From the NCBI GenBank assembly GCA_977006965.1, contig OZ345382.1, positions 1,983,505 to 2,047,504 on the forward strand: DNA of 64,000 bases, read 5' to 3'. This document shows positions 58,619 through 64,000 of this stretch, piece after piece; the stretch's first letter is position 1; each line of letters starts with the position of its first letter. The stretch is from Phymatolithon calcareum (taxonomy: Eukaryota; Rhodophyta; Florideophyceae; Hapalidiales). The position numbers and the translations under genes were made by a program. The notes below the pieces were generated by a model. It worked only from the letters and a program-made list of their open reading frames with translations, had not been told where the DNA came from and searched no databases.

Positions 58619-60579
58619 CCTAGGTATATTCTTTCGTGACTTCTGGGTCCAAATGTGCCACTTACTCAAACAATCGACAAAATCCTATTTTGACCATTTA
58701 AAACTGTTACTTCTGGGTCCGCGTTTTTGGCCTCTACAGGGCACCCCCTCCAAATGGCCTCTGTGCGCGGACCCAGAAGTAACAACCTGCGAAAACAGGC
58801 TGGAAACGCGGACCCAGAAGTAACAAACCTCCTCAGCGTCTTCCACTGGCAACCAAACGCCATAACCACTGTCCCATCATCTTTACCATCCTACTCCACA
58901 TGTTTTCCGGTCATCATCGTCATGTTTGTGTCCCGCGTCCTCCCTCCCGAGAGGGAGACTACCTTGACCAAAATTTCAAACGCTCTCAAATCGACTCAGA
59001 CCAGTCCACATACTCTCCCAACACCTTCCCCAACATCAAGAACGTCTTTTGAACTCATCTCCGTCATGTCGGTGTCCCGCGTCTTCTTCGCCAGCGAGGT
59101 GACTACCTTGACCAAAATTTCAAACGCTCTCAAATCGACTCAGACCAGTCCACATACTCTCCCAACACCTTCCCCAACCTCTAAAACATGTTACAACGTC
59201 ATCCCCGTCATGTCGGTGTCCCGCGTCTTCTTCGCCAGCGAGGTGACTACCTTGACCAAAATTTCAAACGCTCTCAAATCGACTCAGACCAGTCCACATA
59301 CTCTCCCAACACCTTCCCCAACCTCTAAAACATGTTACAACGTCATCCCCGTCATGTCGGTGTCCCGCGTCTTCTTCGCCAGCGAGGTGACTACCTTGAC
59401 CAAAATTTCAAACGCTCTCAAATCGACTCAGACCAGTCCACATACTCTCCCAACACCTTCCCCAACATCAAGAACGTCTTTTGAACTCATCTCCGTCATG
59501 TCGGTGTCCCGCGTCTTCTTCGCCAGCGAGGTGACTACCTTGACCAAAATTTCAAACGCTCTCAAATCGACTCAGACCAGTCCACATACTCTCCCAACAC
59601 CTTCCCCAACCTCTAAAACATGTTACAACGTCATCCCCGTCATGTCGGTGTCCCGCGTCTTCTTCGCCAGCGAGGTGACTACCTTGACCAAAATTTCAAA
59701 CGCTCTCAAATCGACTCAGACCAGTCCACATACTCTCCCAACACCTTCCCCAACATCAAGAAAGTCTTTTGGACTCATCTCCGTCATGTCGGTGTCCCGC
59801 GTCTTCTTCCCCAGCGAGGTGACTACCTTGACCAAAATTTCAAACGCTCTCAAATCGACTCAGACCAGTCCACATACTCTCCCAACACCTTCCCCAACCT
59901 CTAAAACATGTTACAACGTCATCCCCGTCATGTCGGTGTCCCGCGTCTTCCTCGCCAGCGAGGTGACTACCTTGACCAAAATTTCAAACTCTCTCAAATC
60001 GACTCAGACCAGTCCACATACTCTCCCAACACCTTCCCCAACATCAAGAACGTCTTTTGGACTCATCTCCGTCATGTCGGTGTCCCGCGTCTTCTTCGCC
60101 AGCGAGGTGACTACCTTGACCAAAATTTCAAACGCTCTCAAATCGACTCAGACCAGTCCACATACTCTCCCAACACCTTCCCCAACCTCTAAAACATGTT
60201 ACAACGTCATCCCCGTCATGTCGGTGTCCCGCGTCTTCTTCGCCAGCGAGGTGACTACCTTGACCAAAATTTTAAACTCTCTCAAATCGACTCAGACCAG
60301 TCCACATACTCTCTCAACACCTTCTCCACCCTTAAAAACCTGTTCAGAGCTTATCTTTGCCATGTACATTTCGTCTGCCGTCTTTGTGCATGGATTGTGG
60401 AGTCATAGACGACCTTGACGACACTTTATTTGTTGTATACACCATGATCTCTTACTGCACGTCCCATTCTGAGTCCAGATTCGGGCTCAGCCTCGAATTT
60501 CACTTCGGAATAGTCCCACCGTATCCCTTTTTCACTCCCAATCCACCTCCACCTTCAAGTCCGTCAAACTCTTGTATAT
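58619..60579 (+). repeat. Satellite unit 15 (9 copies; ORF 563 aa)
   Basis: Open frame 58,727-60,418. A mosaic: its middle copies carry the AGAAAGTC and TTCCCCAGC markers of units 3 and 5, and the end resembles units 9-11. Confidence 0.95.
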
Positions 60580-61764
60580 CCTAGGTATATTCTTTCGTGA
60601 CTTCTGGGTCCAAATGTGCCACTTACTCAAACAATCGACAAAATCCTATTTTGACCATTTAAAACTGTTACTTCTGGGTCCGCGTTTTTGGCCTCTACAG
60701 GGCACCCCCTCCAAATGGCCTCTGTGCGCGGACCCAGAAGTAACAACCTGCGAAAACAGGCTGGAAACGCGGACCCAGAAGTAACAAACCTCCTCAGCGT
60801 CTTCCACTGGCAACCAAACGCCATAACCACTGTCCCATCATCTTTACCATCCTACTCCACATGTTTTCCGGTCATCATCGTCATGTTTGTGTCCCGCGTC
60901 CTCCCTCCCGAGAGGGAGACTACCTTGACCAAAATTTCAAACGCTCTCAAATCGACTCAGACCAGTCCACATACTCTCCCAACACCTTCCCCAACATCAA
61001 GAACGTCTTTTGAACTCATCTCCGTCATGTCGGTGTCCCGCGTCTTCTTCGCCAGCGAGGTGACTACCTTGACCAAAATTTCAAACGCTCTCAAATCGAC
61101 TCAGACCAGTCCACATACTCTCCCAACACCTTCCCCAACCTCTAAAACATGTTACAACGTCATCCCCGTCATGTCGGTGTCCCGCGTCTTCTTCGCCAGC
61201 GAGGTGACTACCTTGACCAAAATTTCAAACGCTCTCAAATCGACTCAGACCAGTCCACATACTCTCCCAACACCTTCCCCAACCTCTAAAACATGTTACA
61301 ACGTCATCCCCGTCATGTTGGTGTCCCGCGTCTTCTTCGCCAGCGAGGTGACTACCTTGACCAAAATTTCAAACGCTCTCAAATCGACTCAGACCAGTCC
61401 ACATACTCTCCCAACACCTTCCCCAACATCAAGAACGTCTTTTGGACTCATCTCCGTCATGTCGGTGTCCCGCGTCTTCTTCGCCAGCGAGGTGACTACC
61501 TTGACCAAAATTTCAAACGCTCTCAAATCGACTCAGACCAGTCCACATACTCTCCGAACACCTTCCCCAACCTCTAAAACATGTTACAACGTCATCCCCG
61601 TCATGTTGGTGTCCCGCGTCTTCTTCGCCAGCGAGGTGACTACCTTGACCAAAATTTCAAACGCTCTCAAATCGACTCAGACCAGTCCACATACTCTCCC
61701 AACACCTTCCCCAACATCAAGAACGTTTTTTGGACTCATCTCTGTCATGTCGGTGTCCCGCGTC
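60580..61764 (+). repeat. Satellite unit 16, truncated (5 full copies)
   Basis: Open frame 60,688-61,794; the last residues come from junction sequence. After five full copies a sixth stops abruptly at CCCGCGTC, and the diverged terminal copy and tail are missing. Confidence 0.95.
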
Positions 61765-62025
61765 CACGGGTGTAAGCACCACGGATTGCTGTAAGCGCAT
61801 AGATCTGTAAGCGGTACTGACTGGTGTAAGCACGGAAGCACCTGTGATGATGTAAGCACAGTCGTCAGTAAGCACTGCTGACGGTGTAAGCGTGACTGAG
61901 CCACTTGGCCCGCGTTGTCTTCGTCGAAGCGGGCCGTGAAGATGGAGATTGTATGAACAGTTTAGATTATATTTATATGTAGTGAAGTTTGAGAATGTTG
62001 TACGGGGTGAGATTGCCACGTGTGC
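61765..62025. other. Satellite-telomere junction with TGTAAGC motifs
   Basis: Unique 261-bp sequence. TGTAAGC occurs at 61,771, 61,790, 61,806, 61,825, 61,851 and 61,885, and AGTAAGC at 61,867, so seven copies at 16-26 bp spacing, all on the plus strand. A CACGTG palindrome (62,017-62,022) lies just before the first telomere repeat. Binding sites for a subtelomeric protein are a reasonable guess. Confidence 0.7.
61907..61935. repeat. Short GC-rich hairpin
   Basis: GGCCCGC (61,907-61,913) pairs with GCGGGCC (61,929-61,935) around a 15-base loop that itself contains the palindrome CTTCGTCGAAG. Confidence 0.55.
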
Positions 62026-64000
62026 ATAGGGAATAGGGGAATAGGGAATAGGGAATAGGGAATAGGGAATAGGGAATAGGGAATAGGAATAGGGAGAATA
62101 GGGAATAGGGAATAGGGAATAGGGAATAGGAATAGGGAATAGGGAATAGGGATTAGGGAATAGGGAAGGAGGAATAGGATAGGGAATAGGGAATAGGGAA
62201 TAGGGAATAGGGAATAAGGGAATAGGGAATAGGGAATAGGGAATAGGGAATAGGGAATAAAGGGAATAGGGAATAGGAATAGGAGTAGGGAATAGGGAAT
62301 AGGGAATAGGGAATAGGGAAGGAATAGGGAAGGATAGGGAATAGGGAATAGGATTAGGGAATGGAATAGGGAATGGAGGGAATAGGGAATAGGGAATAGG
62401 GAATAGGGAATAGGGAGAGGATAGGGAATAGGGAATAGGGAATAGGGAATAGGGAATAGGGAATAGGGAATAGGAATAGGGAATAGGGAATAGGGAATAG
62501 GGAATAGGGAATAGGGAATAGGGAATAGGGAATAGGGGAAGAGGGAATAGGGAATAGGGGAATAGGGTAATAGGGAATAGGGAATAGGGAATAGGGAATA
62601 GATAGGGAATAGGGAATAGGGAATAGGGAATAGGGAATAGGGAATAGGGAATAGGGAATAATTAGGGATTAGGAATAGGAATAGGGAATAGGGAATAGGG
62701 AATAGGGAATAGGGAATAGGGAATAGGGAATAGGGAATAGGAATAGGGAATAGGGAATAGGGAATAGGGAATAGGGAATAGGGAATAAGGAATAGGGAAT
62801 AGGGAAATAGGGAATTAGGAGGGAATAGGGAATAGGGAATAGGGAATAGGGAATAGGGAATAGGGAATAGGGAATAGGGAATAGGGAATAGGGAATAGGG
62901 AATAGGGAATAGGGAATAGGGAATAGGGAATAGGGAATAGGGAATAGGGAATAGGGAATAGGGAATAGGGAATAGGGAATAGGGAATAGGGAATAGGGAA
63001 TAGGGAATAGGGAATAGGGAATAGGGAATAGGGAATAGGGAATAGGGAATAGGGAATAGGGAATAGGGAATAGGGAATAGGGAATAGGGAATAGGGAATA
63101 GGGAATAGGGAATAGGGAATAGGGAATAGGGAATAGGGAATAGGGAATAGGGAATAGGGAATAGGGAATAGGGAATAGGGAATAGGGAATAGGGAATAGG
63201 GAATAGGGAATAGGGAATAGGGAATAGGGAATAGGGAATAGGGAATAGGGAATAGGGAATAGGGAATAGGGAATAGGGAATAGGGAATAGGGAATAGGGA
63301 ATAGGGAATAGGGAATAGGGAATAGGGAATAGGGAATAGGGAATAGGGAATAGGGAATAGGGAATAGGGAATAGGGAATAGGGAATAGGGAATAGGGAAT
63401 AGGGAATAGGGAATAGGGAATAGGGAATAGGGAATAGGGAATAGGGAATAGGGAATAGGGAATAGGGAATAGGGAATAGGGAATAGGGAATAGGGAATAG
63501 GGAATAGGGAATAGGGAATAGGGAATAGGGAATAGGGAATAGGGAATAGGGAATAGGGAATAGGGAATAGGGAATAGGGAATAGGGAATAGGGAATAGGG
63601 AATAGGGAATAGGGAATAGGGAATAGGGAATAGGGAATAGGGAATAGGGAATAGGGAATAGGGAATAGGGAATAGGGAATAGGGAATAGGGAATAGGGAA
63701 TAGGGAATAGGGAATAGGGAATAGGGAATAGGGAATAGGGAATAGGGAATAGGGAATAGGGAATAGGGAATAGGGAATAGGGAATAGGGAATAGGGAATA
63801 GGGAATAGGGAATAGGGAATAGGGAATAGGGAATAGGGAATAGGGAATAGGGAATAGGGAATAGGGAATAGGGGAATAGGGAATAGGGAATAGGGAATAG
63901 GGAATAGGGAATAGGGAATAGGGAATAGGGAATAGGGAATAGGGAATAGGGAATAGGAATAGGGAATAGGGAATAGGGAATAGGGAATAGGGAATAGGGA
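62026..64000 (+). repeat. Telomere, TAGGGAA heptamer repeat
   Basis: About 1.97 kb of the G-rich heptamer (AATAGGG in another phase), G strand running 5' to 3' to the window end as at a right chromosome end. To about 62,820 it is mixed with variants (AATAGG, AATAGGGG, GATTAGGG, AATAAGGG, AGTAGGG). From there to about 63,870 I see no break. Two single-base length variants lie near 63,872 and 63,956. Degenerate inside and homogeneous outside is the usual telomere pattern. Confidence 0.95.

Larger units (their letters stand above)
29149..61764 (+). repeat. Subtelomeric nested satellite array, 16 units
   Basis: Sixteen head-to-tail units start with CCTAGGTATATTCTTTCGTG. Spacing between successive unit starts is 1817, 1961, 2105, 1817, 2105, 1529, 1673, 1673, 3401, 4409, 3257, 1241, 1241, 1241 and 1961; each value is 1241 + 144k with k = 4, 5, 6, 4, 6, 2, 3, 3, 15, 22, 14, 0, 0, 0, 5. 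Each complete unit has a spacer with inverted repeats, a half-copy lead-in, 4+k full 144-bp minisatellite copies, one diverged terminal copy, and about 180 bp of tail. About 149 full copies lie in the first fifteen units and five in the truncated sixteenth. Copies are nearly identical. The array starts at the helicase stop codon and ends 262 bp before the telomere. Confidence 0.97.

Noticed and set aside
29149-61764. CRISPR-like array
   Set aside because: The repeat is 144 bp without unique spacers, is open in frame, and sits at a eukaryotic telomere.
1-64000. tRNA, rRNA or bacterial operon features
   Set aside because: None could be recognised; the sequence has eukaryotic transposons and a telomere, so ribosome binding sites and operons were not annotated.

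Overview
This window reads as one end of a eukaryotic chromosome, with the telomere at the right. The evidence for a eukaryote is a terminal heptanucleotide telomere repeat, TATA-type promoters, a polyadenylation-like signal, and decayed non-LTR retrotransposons, a hAT and a pogo/Tigger-like DNA transposon. I cannot name the species. The few coding stretches are intron-poor, and the transposon types fit several intron-poor lineages (red algae, oomycetes, some fungi). No rRNA, tRNA or CRISPR was seen.

Layout. (1) 1-24,660 is low in genes and rich in transposon remains. One intact-looking gene (5,100-5,750, minus strand, 216 aa, unknown function) has a TATA box. A diverged second copy of its promoter lies at about 6,230-6,345, leading into a truncated copy that ends in telomere-like sequence. 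LINE pieces lie at 2,343-2,815 (+), 11,707-13,985 (-), 18,925-20,809 (-) and 22,155-23,110 (-). A foldback insertion (about 12,926-13,460) splits the second LINE piece. A terminal-inverted-repeat element occupies 10,227-11,380, a broken hAT transposase about 14,122-15,850, and a broken pogo-like transposase 17,292-18,722. (2) 24,661-29,153 holds a large gene reading toward the telomere: two C2H2 fingers, a middle region, a RecQ-type superfamily 2 helicase and a Cys-rich tail. It resembles the telomere-linked helicase genes of fungi. In this sequence it is interrupted by one in-frame TAG and one frame change. (3) 29,149-61,764 is a nested satellite of sixteen tandem units that begins at the helicase stop codon. 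Every complete unit is exactly 1,241 + 144k bp long, with k from 0 to 22, because a 144-bp minisatellite inside it varies in copy number. Each unit keeps an open frame of 323-1,379 aa and carries an inverted repeat built from the 12-bp core ACTTCTGGGTCC. (4) 61,765-62,025 is a unique junction with seven TGTAAGC-like motifs and a short hairpin. (5) 62,026-64,000 is telomeric TAGGGAA repeat, degenerate at first and nearly perfect for the last kilobase or more.

How it fits together. The order helicase, tandem subtelomeric satellite, telomere is that of telomere-linked helicase or yeast Y'-type ends. Identical units lying apart, and block duplications at three size scales, suggest that the end is maintained or reshaped by recombination. 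Whether the satellite frame is translated is open: most differences between copies change its amino acids, which argues against strong protein constraint.
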